The notes under the pieces are model-generated. The model was not told where the DNA came from and searched no databases. It worked only from the letters and a program-made list of their open reading frames with translations. Both the position numbers and the translations under genes were made by a program. This document shows, piece after piece, positions 10,677 through 18,764 of a stretch of 35,520 nucleotides of DNA. The first letter of the stretch is position 1; every line of letters starts with the position of its first letter. The stretch spans positions 1-35,520 of the forward strand of contig JAAWIE010000013.1 in NCBI GenBank assembly GCA_022796195.1, written 5' to 3'. The DNA comes from Lawsonibacter sp. Lineage in GTDB: Bacteria > Bacillota > Clostridia > Oscillospirales > Oscillospiraceae.

Positions 10677-11663
10677 TTGTCCCACCGAAAAAAGGATACA
10701 GACTATCTGGCCATCTCTGCCCGCATCCGGGCTATGGAGAACAAGCTCCTCACCCGGGAGCGTATGGATCAGATGATTGAGGCCCGCGACAGCGCCGAGG
10801 CTATGAAGCTCTTGGCTGAGAGCGGCTACAACGACGGGGCGGGCCTGGAAGCCGCCTTGGCTCAGGCCCGGGCCGAGGTTTTCAAAGATATGGAACAGGG
10901 GGCGCCCGACCCCCGGCTGGTAGAGGTGTTCCAGATCAAGTATGACTACCACAACGCCAAGACCATACTCAAGGCCCAGGCCATGGGTTCTGACCCGGAG
11001 CGGCTGCTGCTGTCCGGAGGCCGGTACGACCCCGCCCAGCTGTGGGACGGCTGGAAGCGGGAGGCGCTCAGCGGCGTGAGTGTGGAATTTTCTAAAGCGA
11101 TGGAACAGGCCCAGGCGGCTTTGGCTGAGGGGGGCGATCCCCAGCAGGCCGACCTGATTCTGGACCGGGCCTGCTACGGTGAAATGGCCGGTCTGGCCAA
11201 GGAACTGCGCAGTCCCTTCCTACAAGGCTACGTCCGCCTGTCGGTGGATATTGCCAATCTGCGCGCCGCAGTTCGGGTGGCCCGCATGGGCAGAGAGGGA
11301 GAGTTCCTGCGTCAGGTGCTTCTGCCGGGAGGCAATGTCTCCGAGGGGGCGATTGCCTCCGCCCGTGGAGATGCCTTGGGTGAGGTGTTCCGGTCCGGTC
11401 CGCTCTCGCAGGCCGCTGGACTGGGCGCAAAACTGGCCCAGCCGGAGGGAGGTTCCCTCACCGCCTTCGAGCGGGAGTGCGACAATGCTCTTACAGCCTA
11501 CTTGGCCGCCGCCCGCCGCGTCCCCTTCGGGGAGGAGACGGTCATCGGCTACCTGTACGCCAAAGAGCAGGAGTTTACCGCCATCCGGGCTATATTTGCC
11601 GGACGGGCGGCGGGGCTGGATGGGGATACCATCCGTTCCCGGCTCCGGGAAACCTATGTGTAA
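10677..11663 (+). CDS. ntpC: V/A-type ATPase subunit C (central-shaft socket, d-subunit homologue)
   Basis: A protein of about 328 residues linking the central shaft to the K ring. The start DYLAISARIRAMENKLLTRE is the family's typical N-terminus (a YL-x-SARIRAME-type segment), and FTAIRAIFAGRAAGLDGDTI near the end is also typical. The start is uncertain. I choose TTG at 10677, placed after GGAAGGGGGCAG. GTG at 10656 overlaps the preceding stop codon and has no good ribosome site; it would add seven residues. Confidence 0.92.
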   Translation: MSHRKKDTDYLAISARIRAMENKLLTRERMDQMIEARDSAEAMKLLAESGYNDGAGLEAALAQARAEVFKDMEQGAPDPRLVEVFQIKYDYHNAKTILKAQAMGSDPERLLLSGGRYDPAQLWDGWKREALSGVSVEFSKAMEQAQAALAEGGDPQQADLILDRACYGEMAGLAKELRSPFLQGYVRLSVDIANLRAAVRVARMGREGEFLRQVLLPGGNVSEGAIASARGDALGEVFRSGPLSQAAGLGAKLAQPEGGSLTAFERECDNALTAYLAAARRVPFGEETVIGYLYAKEQEFTAIRAIFAGRAAGLDGDTIRSRLRETYV

Positions 11664-11677
11664 AGGGGGCAGGGGAG

Positions 11678-11986
11678 ATGTATAAGATTGCCGTAATGGG
11701 CGACAAAGACAGCGTTCTGGGCTTTAAGGCTCTGGGGCTGGAGGTCTGCCCGGTAGAAACCCCCGAGGCGGGCCGTGAGGCCCTGCACCGTATGGCGAAG
11801 GAGAATTACGCCATCATCTACATGACCGAACAGCTGGCCTCCCAGCTGTCTCAAGAGGTTGCACGGTATAAAGATGCCCTCACCCCGGCTATCATTCTGA
11901 TTCCCGGCAAGGAGGGGTCACTGGGCATTGGTATGGCCAACGTCAAGACCGCCGTTGAGAGGGCGGTCGGCGCGGATATTTTGTAA
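11678..11986 (+). CDS. ntpG: V/A-type ATPase subunit F (central shaft)
   Basis: A 102-residue protein, the usual size. It opens MYKIAVMGDKDSVLGFKALGL, the Rossmann-like start of the family, and contains NYAIIYMTEQLA and LTPAIILIPG. It sits on subunit D in the rotor and adjusts coupling in characterised enzymes. The ATG at 11678 is preceded by GGGGCAGGGGAG. The symbol follows E. hirae usage, where ntpG encodes the F subunit. It is the last gene before the intergenic repeat element. Confidence 0.92.
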   Translation: MYKIAVMGDKDSVLGFKALGLEVCPVETPEAGREALHRMAKENYAIIYMTEQLASQLSQEVARYKDALTPAIILIPGKEGSLGIGMANVKTAVERAVGADIL

Positions 11987-11992
11987 GACGTG

Positions 11993-12186
11993 CTCCAAAG
12001 CCTCCTTTTGCAAAGGAGGTGCCTCAGTGTATGTACTGGGGGGAGGGTTGTATTTCGCCGCAGGCGAAATGTGCGAATTAAACTCAAGGCGGCAAAGCCT
12101 TGTGTACTCCATATATTCACTTTGCGAACGCAATCCTCAGTCAGCCTTCGGCTGACAGCCCCTTTCCCAAAGGGGACTTTCGAAGC
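11993..12186. repeat. Dispersed inverted-repeat (MITE-like) element inside the ATPase operon
   Basis: About 190 bases between ntpG and ntpA, made of stacked perfect hairpins: CCTCCTTT/AAAGGAGG (12001-12019), ATTTCGCC/GGCGAAAT (12052-12070), CAAGGC/GCCTTG (12085-12102), GTCAGCC/GGCTGAC (12140-12156) and CCCCTTT/AAAGGGG (12159-12175). The two ends are themselves imperfect inverted repeats: AAAGCCTCC near the left end matches the complement of the right end (AAAGTCCCC). The inner GGGAGGGTTGT also resembles the complement of ACGCAATCCTCAG. It carries no gene. It resembles dispersed palindromic elements I know from Faecalibacterium and its relatives; no other copy is seen in this window. Confidence 0.75.
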
Positions 12187-12226
12187 GGAACCAAGAAATT
12201 TACCCAGAAAGAAGGTATGACAGCCT

Positions 12227-14002
12227 ATGGGAAAAATCGTTAAGGTCTCCGGCCCGCTGGTGGTTGCCACCGGTATGGAGGAAGCCAACATGGCCGACGT
12301 GGTCCGTGTAGGCGAACAGCGCCTGATTGGAGAAATCCTCACCATGTCCGGCGGTTCAGCCTCCATTCAGGTCTATGAGGAGACCTCCGGCCTTGGCCCT
12401 GGCGCTGACGTGGTTACCACCGGTGCGCCTCTGTCCGTGGAGCTGGGGCCCGGCCTGATTGAGAACATCTACGACGGCATCCAGCGTCCGCTGGAAGTCA
12501 TTATGAAGAAGGTGCAGGGCAACAACCTGCCCCGCGGTGTGGAGGTTCCGGCCCTGGACCGGGAAAAGAAGTGGAACTTCACTGCCTCAGCCAAAGCAGG
12601 GGATAAGGTCGTGGGGGGCGATGTCATCGGCACCGTCCAGGAGACCAGTTCCATCCTCCACAAGATCATGATTCCCCCCGAGATGAGCGGCACCATCGAT
12701 TCTATTCAGTCCGGTTCCTACACGGTCACCGAGACGGTTGCTGTGCTGGTTCTGGAAAATGGACAAAAGGTGCCTCTGTCCATGATGCAGAAGTGGCCCG
12801 TCCGTGTGGGCCGGCCCTACAAGCACAAGTATCCCCCCGTCATTCCCCTCCAGTCCGGACAGCGGATTGTAGACACATTCTTCCCCGTCGCCAAGGGCGG
12901 CACCGCTGCCATTCCCGGCCCCTTCGGTTCGGGAAAAACCGTGATGCAGCACGCACTGGCTAAGTGGTCTGACGTGGACTTGGTGGTCTACATCGGCTGC
13001 GGCGAGCGGGGCAACGAGATGACCGACGTTCTGCGGGAGTTCCCCGAACTGGTGGACCCCCGGACCGGCGAGTCCCTGATGAAGCGGACCGTCCTGATCG
13101 CCAACACCTCCGACATGCCCGTGGCCGCCCGTGAGGCGTCCATCTACACCGGCATTACCATCGCCGAGTATTTCCGCGATATGGGCTACGCCGTGGCCGT
13201 CATCGCCGATTCCACCTCCCGCTGGGCCGAGGCTCTGCGTGAGATGTCGGGCCGTCTGGAGGAGATGCCCGGCGAGGAGGGCTACCCCGCCTACCTGTCC
13301 TCCCGTCTGGCTCAGTTCTACGAGCGGGCCGGTTCGGTCTCCTGCCTGGGGTCCGACGAGGACCGCCGGGGTTCTCTGACCGCCGTAGGTGCGGTATCTC
13401 CTCCGGGCGGCGACCTGTCTGAGCCGGTCTCCCAGGCCACCATGCGGATTGTCAAGGTGTTCTGGGCCTTGGACGCCTCCCTGGCCTACCGCCGCCACTT
13501 CCCAGCCATCAACTGGCTGACGTCCCATACCCTGTATTTGGACTCCCTGCGCTCCTGGTACGACGAGAACCTGGGCAAGGACTTCCTGCTCAACCGGGAA
13601 TGGGCCATGTCCACCCTTCAGGAGGAAGCCAACCTGAACGAAATTGTTCAGCTGGTGGGTAAGGATTCGCTGTCCGCCAAAGACCAGATTACCCTGGAAA
13701 TTGCCAAGATGCTGCGTGAGGACTTCTTACAGCAGAACTCCTTTGTGGATGTGGACTCCTATTCGGAGTATGACCGTCAGGCCCGGATGCTGGCCATGAT
13801 CCGCCACTATGAGGACTTGTGCCGGGATGCCTCTACCAAGGGCGGCAGTCTGAACGATTTGTTCGGCGTGCCGGTGCGTGAGAAGATTGGCCGTGCCAAA
13901 TCTGTAGTCGCCGACGAGTACCGGGCCGCCTATGACATCATCACCAAGGAGATGGAGGAACAGATAACCGCCATCGCTGAGAAGGGAGCGGATGAAGCGT
14001 GA
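12227..14002 (+). CDS. ntpA: V/A-type ATPase catalytic subunit A
   Basis: A 591-residue catalytic subunit of the A3B3 head. It begins [20 protein letters not shown] (beta-barrel domain). It then has the large non-homologous insert found only in V/A catalytic subunits (about 110-200). The P-loop GPFGSGKT lies at 231-238, followed by [20 protein letters not shown] and the Walker B region [20 protein letters not shown]. The start is spaced about 11 bases from the AGAAAGAAGG site. An out-of-frame ATG at 12217 lies between them. The final codons overlap the ntpB GTG start by four bases. Confidence 0.97.
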   Translation: MGKIVKVSGPLVVATGMEEANMADVVRVGEQRLIGEILTMSGGSASIQVYEETSGLGPGADVVTTGAPLSVELGPGLIENIYDGIQRPLEVIMKKVQGNNLPRGVEVPALDREKKWNFTASAKAGDKVVGGDVIGTVQETSSILHKIMIPPEMSGTIDSIQSGSYTVTETVAVLVLENGQKVPLSMMQKWPVRVGRPYKHKYPPVIPLQSGQRIVDTFFPVAKGGTAAIPGPFGSGKTVMQHALAKWSDVDLVVYIGCGERGNEMTDVLREFPELVDPRTGESLMKRTVLIANTSDMPVAAREASIYTGITIAEYFRDMGYAVAVIADSTSRWAEALREMSGRLEEMPGEEGYPAYLSSRLAQFYERAGSVSCLGSDEDRRGSLTAVGAVSPPGGDLSEPVSQATMRIVKVFWALDASLAYRRHFPAINWLTSHTLYLDSLRSWYDENLGKDFLLNREWAMSTLQEEANLNEIVQLVGKDSLSAKDQITLEIAKMLREDFLQQNSFVDVDSYSEYDRQARMLAMIRHYEDLCRDASTKGGSLNDLFGVPVREKIGRAKSVVADEYRAAYDIITKEMEEQITAIAEKGADEA

Positions 14003-15387
14003 TTCGCGAATATAAGACGATTGAAGAAATCTCCGGCCCCCTGATGGTGGTCAAGCGGGTGCAGGGAGTCACCTACGATGAACTGGCCGAAGTGGAGCTC
14101 ACCGACGGTACGATCCGCCGCTGTAAAGTTCTGGAGGTCAACGGGGACACGGCTGTAGTTCAGCTTTTCGAGGCGTCCGCCGGTATCAACCTGCGGGACT
14201 CCAAAATCCGTTTTCTGGGCCACCCCCTCCAGCTGGCCGTTTCTGGCGACATGCTGGGCCGGGTGTTCAACGGCATGGGCCAGCCCATCGACGGCGGCCC
14301 CGCCATCCTGGCCGACGAGTACCGGGACATCAACGGTCTTGCCATGAACCCCGCCGCCCGGAATTACCCCAACGAGTTTATTCAGACGGGCATCTCTACC
14401 ATTGACGGACTGAACACTCTGGTCCGTGGACAGAAACTGCCTATCTTCTCGGGTTCCGGCCTGCCCCATTCCGCTTTGGCGGCGCAGATTGCCCGTCAGG
14501 CCAAAGTGTTGGACGGAGAATCCAACTTCGCCGTGGTCTTCGCCGCCATTGGTATCACCTTTGAGGAATCTGAGTTCTTCGTGCAGGAGTTCCGCCGCAC
14601 CGGCGCTATCGACCGCACCGTGCTGTTTACCAACTTGGCCAACGATCCCGCCGTGGAACGTATCGCCACCCCCCGTATGGCTCTGACCGCAGCGGAATAT
14701 CTGGCCTTTGAAAAGGGGATGCACGTGCTGGTTATCCTCACTGATATCACCAACTACGCTGAGGCTCTGCGTGAGGTTTCCGCCGCCAAAAAAGAGGTTC
14801 CAGGCCGCCGCGGCTATCCCGGCTACCTGTACACCGACTTGGCAACCCTTTACGAGCGCGCCGGCCGTCAGGTGGGAAAAGAGGGCTCCATCACCATGAT
14901 CCCCATTCTCACCATGCCCGAGGACGACAAGACCCACCCCATCCCCGACCTGACCGGATATATCACCGAGGGCCAAATCATCTTGTCCCGGGAACTGTTC
15001 CGCAAGGGCGTCAATCCCCCGGTGGACGTTCTGCCCTCCCTGTCCCGTCTGAAGGACAAGGGCACCGGCGAAGGCAAGACCCGTGAGGACCACGCTGGTA
15101 CCATGAACCAGCTGTTCGCCGCTTACGCCACCGGCAAGGAGAACAAGGAGCTGATGTCCATTCTAGGCGAAGCGGCCCTGTCTCCCACCGACCTGCTGTA
15201 CGCCAAGTTTGCCGATGAATTCGAGCGCCGGTACGTCTCCCAGGGGACGGATGAGAACCGCTCCATCTTTGAGACGCTGGATTTAGGCTGGGACCTGCTG
15301 TCCATTTTGCCCACCAGCGAGTTGAAACGGATCCGGCCTGAGTTTATTACCAAGTATATGCCGCAGAAGGAACAAGGGGGGGTATAA
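13999..15387 (+). CDS. ntpB: V/A-type ATPase regulatory subunit B
   Basis: A 462-residue non-catalytic nucleotide-site subunit of the head. It starts at GTG inside the ntpA stop (GTGA), implying coupled translation. The P-loop is degenerate, as expected for [20 protein letters not shown] has no GKT. Conserved segments include [41 protein letters not shown] and [19 protein letters not shown]. It alternates with A at the three catalytic interfaces. The next gene starts at the base after its stop codon. Confidence 0.97.
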   Translation: MIREYKTIEEISGPLMVVKRVQGVTYDELAEVELTDGTIRRCKVLEVNGDTAVVQLFEASAGINLRDSKIRFLGHPLQLAVSGDMLGRVFNGMGQPIDGGPAILADEYRDINGLAMNPAARNYPNEFIQTGISTIDGLNTLVRGQKLPIFSGSGLPHSALAAQIARQAKVLDGESNFAVVFAAIGITFEESEFFVQEFRRTGAIDRTVLFTNLANDPAVERIATPRMALTAAEYLAFEKGMHVLVILTDITNYAEALREVSAAKKEVPGRRGYPGYLYTDLATLYERAGRQVGKEGSITMIPILTMPEDDKTHPIPDLTGYITEGQIILSRELFRKGVNPPVDVLPSLSRLKDKGTGEGKTREDHAGTMNQLFAAYATGKENKELMSILGEAALSPTDLLYAKFADEFERRYVSQGTDENRSIFETLDLGWDLLSILPTSELKRIRPEFITKYMPQKEQGGV

Positions 15388-16101
15388 ATGCCTTCCACAA
15401 CAATCAACCCCACCCGGCAGGAGCTGAACCGGCTGAAAAACCGTCTGCGTACCTCCGTGCGCGGTCACAAACTGCTGAAGGATAAACGTGATGAGCTGAT
15501 GAAGCAGTTTATGGACGTGGTGCGGGAGAACCGCGCCCTGCGCAAACGGGTGGAAGAGAGCCTTATGAGAGCCCACGGCGCTTTTACCGTAGCCGCAGCC
15601 CTTATGTCCCCGGAAATGCTGGAGCAGTCTCTGCTCTATCCCAAGCAGTCCGTGGAACTGGACATGACGTTCCAGAACATCATGTCGGTGGATGTTCCGC
15701 AGTACCAGTTTCGCACCAGCAGTCAGGACCCCGGCGAGGTCTACCCCTATGGCTTCGCTCAGACCAGCGGCGAACTGGATGACGCTGTGGATGCTCTGTC
15801 CCGGGTGTTGAGCGATATGCTCCGGCTAGCAGAGATTGAAAAGACCTCTCAGCTTCTGGCGGAGGAGATCGAAAAGACCCGCCGGCGTGTAAACGCCCTG
15901 GAATATGTAAAAATTCCTGAGATGCAGGCCAATATCAAATATATCACTATGAAGCTGGATGAGAACGAACGTTCCAATACAATCCGGCTGATGAAGGTGA
16001 AGGACATGATTTTGAAGGAAGCCATTGAGGAACGGCAGGCGGAAAATGCTAGAGCTGTAAAGGCTTTCGGGGCTGACGGAGGAAGTCCAGCAGAGGTTTA
16101 A
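15388..16101 (+). CDS. ntpD: V/A-type ATPase central-shaft subunit D
   Basis: A 237-residue protein, slightly longer than the common ~210. It opens with the family signature TINPTRQELNRLKNRLRTSVRGHKLLKDKRDEL in two parts (residues 4-37), and its C-terminal helix (EIEKTRRRVNALEYVKIPEM...) completes the antiparallel coiled coil that rotates inside the head. The last gene of the operon, it is followed by a strong terminator. Confidence 0.95.
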   Translation: MPSTTINPTRQELNRLKNRLRTSVRGHKLLKDKRDELMKQFMDVVRENRALRKRVEESLMRAHGAFTVAAALMSPEMLEQSLLYPKQSVELDMTFQNIMSVDVPQYQFRTSSQDPGEVYPYGFAQTSGELDDAVDALSRVLSDMLRLAEIEKTSQLLAEEIEKTRRRVNALEYVKIPEMQANIKYITMKLDENERSNTIRLMKVKDMILKEAIEERQAENARAVKAFGADGGSPAEV

Positions 16102-16148
16102 GGGGAGCTGTACCATAATTGTACCGCTTCTACAATGAGAACAAAAAG

Positions 16149-16195
16149 AAACAGGTGGTTTCCCATGAGACTAGATGGGAAACCGCCTGTTTTTC
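16149..16195 (+). terminator. Terminator of the ATPase operon
   Basis: An 18-pair stem with one G-U pair: left arm AAACAGGTGGTTTCCCAT (16149-16166), right arm 16175-16192, loop GAGACTAG, then TTTTT. A-rich sequence on the left lets it also stop minus-strand transcripts from the WYL regulator gene. Confidence 0.9.
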
Positions 16196-16229
16196 CTAAT
16201 GATCTACTGCTTTATCATTAGGCATTTTG

Positions 16230-17177
16230 TTATGCCTCCAACGTCTCATGATCGTATATTGCCGCCATATTTTGTATTTTACGTTTAATCTTTGTACGAA
16301 CATGAGATGGCGCAAGACACTCGCATTTTGCTCCAAAGCCGAGAATTATATCAAAGTGATAATCATTTTCAATCATTGGAATATTTACAATGTAATATTC
16401 GTCACCATCTGGTGTAAATTGGTCATAAGTACAATATTCAAGCACTCTGTCCAGCAAGGACTTGTGAATACGAATTTTAACTTCTGTTTGCATGGTTTCC
16501 GCAATTTGGTCGAAATCCAAAATCGGTTTTTTAAAATCGCGCGGAATAAATCTTTCTGGCCTTATTTGCAGTTCTGACATACGAGAGAGCCGAAAGAGTC
16601 GATAATCATTGCGGGTATAACAATAACCTTGAAAATACCAGTGGATGCCTTTCAATACAAGCTGATAGGGTTCAACCGTCCGTACCGTTTTAATGCCATG
16701 GTGAGCGATGTATTCAAAGTACAGCAGCTTATGATCCTGTATAGCAGTTTTAATTCTTTCCAAATTTGGTTGTATCGTTCGATTGCCCACCCAGGGACTT
16801 AAATCAATGCAGATTTGATTTGTCTTTATTTCGATCTCCTTCGCTTTTTCAGCTGGGATAAAACTTTTCACCTTCTCGAAAGCGTTTACCAAGTCATTAC
16901 CTCGTACTATATTAGAGAGACTGGAAAGGCCCATCAAGATGATAGAGAGGTCAGCCGTTGAAAAAACCTTTTTATCAAGTTTGTATTCTGGCATAATCTC
17001 AAAACCGCCGCCAACTCCGGATATGGAGCGAATTGGAATACCGGCCATATTGATTGCTTCTATGTCGCGGTAAATAGTACGAGGCGAAACCTCAAACGTG
17101 TCTGCTAACTCCTGTGCACCTATGCGCTCCTTATCCAAGAGTGTCATAATAATACTAACTAGTCTGTCAACTTTCAT
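16230..17177 (-). CDS. HTH/WYL-domain transcriptional regulator (YafY type)
   Basis: A 315-residue regulator. Residues 1-60 form a winged-helix of the DeoR/HTH_11 type (ERIGAQELADTFEVSPRTIYRDIEAINMAGIPI). A WYL domain follows at about 140-210 (KLLYFEYIAHHGIKTVRTVEPYQLVLKGIHWYFQGYCY), then a C-terminal WCX-like region. WYL domains bind small ligands or nucleic acid and control DNA binding. The start is the ATG at 17177; the open frame extends 35 codons further upstream, but across the promoter. It is divergent from the DJ-1 gene, so it very probably controls that gene and itself. The pair is visibly AT-richer than its neighbours, with different codon choice, suggesting a later arrival. Confidence 0.85.
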   Translation of the reverse strand: MKVDRLVSIIMTLLDKERIGAQELADTFEVSPRTIYRDIEAINMAGIPIRSISGVGGGFEIMPEYKLDKKVFSTADLSIILMGLSSLSNIVRGNDLVNAFEKVKSFIPAEKAKEIEIKTNQICIDLSPWVGNRTIQPNLERIKTAIQDHKLLYFEYIAHHGIKTVRTVEPYQLVLKGIHWYFQGYCYTRNDYRLFRLSRMSELQIRPERFIPRDFKKPILDFDQIAETMQTEVKIRIHKSLLDRVLEYCTYDQFTPDGDEYYIVNIPMIENDYHFDIILGFGAKCECLAPSHVRTKIKRKIQNMAAIYDHETLEA

Positions 17178-17213
17178 TGTGGGTAACCGCCTTTCAATCT
17201 TCTTTTTCTTAAA

Positions 17214-17242
17214 ATTATAGATTGCTGCCATACTATTGTCAA
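17214..17242 (-). promoter_or_regulatory. Consensus promoter for the WYL regulator
   Basis: Minus-strand TTGACA (17237-17242) and TATAAT (17214-17219), spacer exactly 17, a perfect match to sigma-70 consensus. An ATTGT-CA-ACAAT inverted repeat overlaps the -35 box and could be an operator. Confidence 0.85.
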
Positions 17243-17250
17243 CAATTGGA

Positions 17251-17259
17251 TGGTATGAT
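17251..17259 (+). promoter_or_regulatory. Extended -10 box for the DJ-1 gene
   Basis: TGGTATGAT fits the TGnTATnAT extended -10 pattern. No matching -35 box is seen at the usual distance. It lies 43 bases before the start codon and within 20 bases of the regulator's -35 box. Confidence 0.4.
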
Positions 17260-17302
17260 ATTGATGTAAGTAAACCGAACACAAAAAGAAATGGAGGAAG
17301 TT

Positions 17303-17932
17303 ATGTTCACAGTTTATGTATACGCTTTGGATACCTTGGCTGACTGGGAGTTGGGGTATGTTACCGCAGAATTAAATTCCGGACGCTTTTTCAAACAGGA
17401 TGCGCCGTTAGTATCGGTCAAAACAGTTGGTATTTCAAAAGAACCCATCAAAACAATGGGTGGGCTGACTATCATTCCGGATTGTGTCGTGGACGAAATT
17501 GTAGTGAATGAGAAAAGCGTATTACTGTTACCAGGGGCGAACACTTGGGAGGTTCCTAAGCATGACGCTGTGATTGTAAAAGCAGGTGAATTTCTTTCCG
17601 CAGGCGCAATGGTATGCGCCATTTGTGGTGCGACAGCTGTGTTGGCAAATGCGGGCCTGTTGGATGAAAGATTACACACCAGCAATGGAATAGGTTATCT
17701 TGAGATGGTTTCGCCCAGCTACAAAGGACAAAATTTCTATGTTGACGAGCCATCCGTTGCAGAGCAAAACCTAATTACAGCAAGTTCCACTGGGGCCTTG
17801 CTGTGGGCAAAACAAATTATAGAACGTTTGAACGTTTTTCGGCCCGATACATTGGATGCGTGGTATATGTATTTCAGCACTGGTGAAGCGCAGCATTTCT
17901 TTGCGCTTATGCAATCAGTGTCACGTCAGTGA
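17303..17932 (+). CDS. DJ-1/PfpI family protein (class I glutamine amidotransferase-like)
   Basis: A 209-residue alpha/beta protein. Near the start DTLADWELGYV supplies the conserved acidic residue (Glu16) that contacts the active cysteine in this superfamily. VLLLPGANTWEV is the oxyanion-side strand, and MVCAICGATAVLANAGLL is the nucleophile elbow, with Cys108 the probable active residue (Cys105 also nearby). Members act as chaperone-like proteins, glyoxalase/deglycase-like enzymes or peptidases, so the reaction is uncertain. ATG 17303 follows GGAGGA; the frame opens four codons earlier inside that site. It is divergent from, and probably controlled by, the WYL regulator. Confidence 0.88.
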   Translation: MFTVYVYALDTLADWELGYVTAELNSGRFFKQDAPLVSVKTVGISKEPIKTMGGLTIIPDCVVDEIVVNEKSVLLLPGANTWEVPKHDAVIVKAGEFLSAGAMVCAICGATAVLANAGLLDERLHTSNGIGYLEMVSPSYKGQNFYVDEPSVAEQNLITASSTGALLWAKQIIERLNVFRPDTLDAWYMYFSTGEAQHFFALMQSVSRQ

Positions 17933-18053
17933 GCAAGGCGAGGCTGTCCTTTGGCTGTGGGCGACCGTTCTGTCCACGCCAAGGCGCAGCCCCCTGGAGG
18001 CTTAGAGCAGTTCCCAGAAATAATGAGAAAAAGAGGCGGCCAACCGCTTTATC

Positions 18054-18092
18054 AAAAAATCTCCGCTGCCTCACACGAGACAGCGGAGATTT
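18054..18092 (-). terminator. Terminator of the tig-to-engB gene cluster
   Basis: A 16-base stem with one mismatch (arms 18057-18072 and 18077-18092, loop ACAC). On the minus strand it runs into TTTTTT, 68 bases after the engB stop. On the plus strand no T run follows, so it does not clearly serve the DJ-1 gene. Confidence 0.85.
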
Positions 18093-18159
18093 CGCTTTGC
18101 GTACATGCGGGAAAACCCCAATGTAGATTTCCTGATTTGGGTCAAGCAAAACTATCCTG

Positions 18160-18753
18160 TTATTCCTCGATTTCCTGAAGGATAGCGGCTAGCAGTTCTT
18201 CCCGTCCGCTTCCTTTTTCTGCGGAGAAGGGGATCAACAGGTCGCCGCTGTCCAGCGACAGGGTATCTCGAATGAGTTGGAGATTGGGGGCTACCTCGCT
18301 TTTTTTCAGCTTATCCAACTTATTTGCTACAATAATCAGGGGACAACCAGTGTCGCGAAACCACCGGAACATGGTAAAATCATCGGCGGTGGGTTTGTGA
18401 CGGGAATCAACAATCATAACCCCGAGCGTGAGCAGGTCGGGGCGGGCGAAGTAATCCTCCATCAGCCGGCCCCAGCGGTCCCGCTCAGACTTAGACACTT
18501 TGGCGTAACCGTAGCCGGGAAGGTCTACCAAATAAAAGGTCTTGTCAATGTCAAAATAGTTTACATGGACGGTTTTTCCTGGTGAAGCCCCCACCCGAGC
18601 GAAGTTTTTGCGGTTAAGCAGGCGGTTAATTACGGAGGATTTGCCTACGTTGGACCGGCCGGCGAAGGCTACTTGGGGAAGGCCGTCCTGAATAAAGCTA
18701 TTTGGGGAGACGGCGGAACGTATAAACTCCGCCTTTTGCAGATTGACACCCAT
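18160..18753 (-). CDS. engB: Ribosome-biogenesis GTPase EngB/YsxC
   Basis: A 197-residue TRAFAC GTPase with G1 GRSNVGKS (32-39), G3 DLPGYGYAK (from 77) and G4 NKLDKLKK, the YihA/EngB signature. In other bacteria it is needed for assembly of the large ribosomal subunit. I choose ATG 18753, six bases after AGGAGG. The GTG at 18768 would overlap the lon stop and place the ribosome site inside the gene. The gene is the last of the protease cluster and lies 11 bases after lon, so it is probably co-transcribed. Confidence 0.95.
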   Translation of the reverse strand: MGVNLQKAEFIRSAVSPNSFIQDGLPQVAFAGRSNVGKSSVINRLLNRKNFARVGASPGKTVHVNYFDIDKTFYLVDLPGYGYAKVSKSERDRWGRLMEDYFARPDLLTLGVMIVDSRHKPTADDFTMFRWFRDTGCPLIIVANKLDKLKKSEVAPNLQLIRDTLSLDSGDLLIPFSAEKGSGREELLAAILQEIEE

Positions 18754-18764
18754 ATCATGCCTCC

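Noticed and set aside
11928-12220. Open frames within the palindromic element in the ATPase operon
   Set aside because: They cover hairpin repeats, lack ribosome sites, and do not resemble a transposase.
13930-15093. Open frame of 387 codons on the minus strand opposite ntpB
   Set aside because: A shadow of the GC-rich codon pattern of ntpB; Gly/Val/Gln-rich translation, no ribosome site, no known motif.
17907-18149. 80-codon minus-strand frame between the DJ-1 gene and engB
   Set aside because: It runs across the cluster terminator, has no ribosome site and resembles no family; it overlaps the end of the DJ-1 gene.
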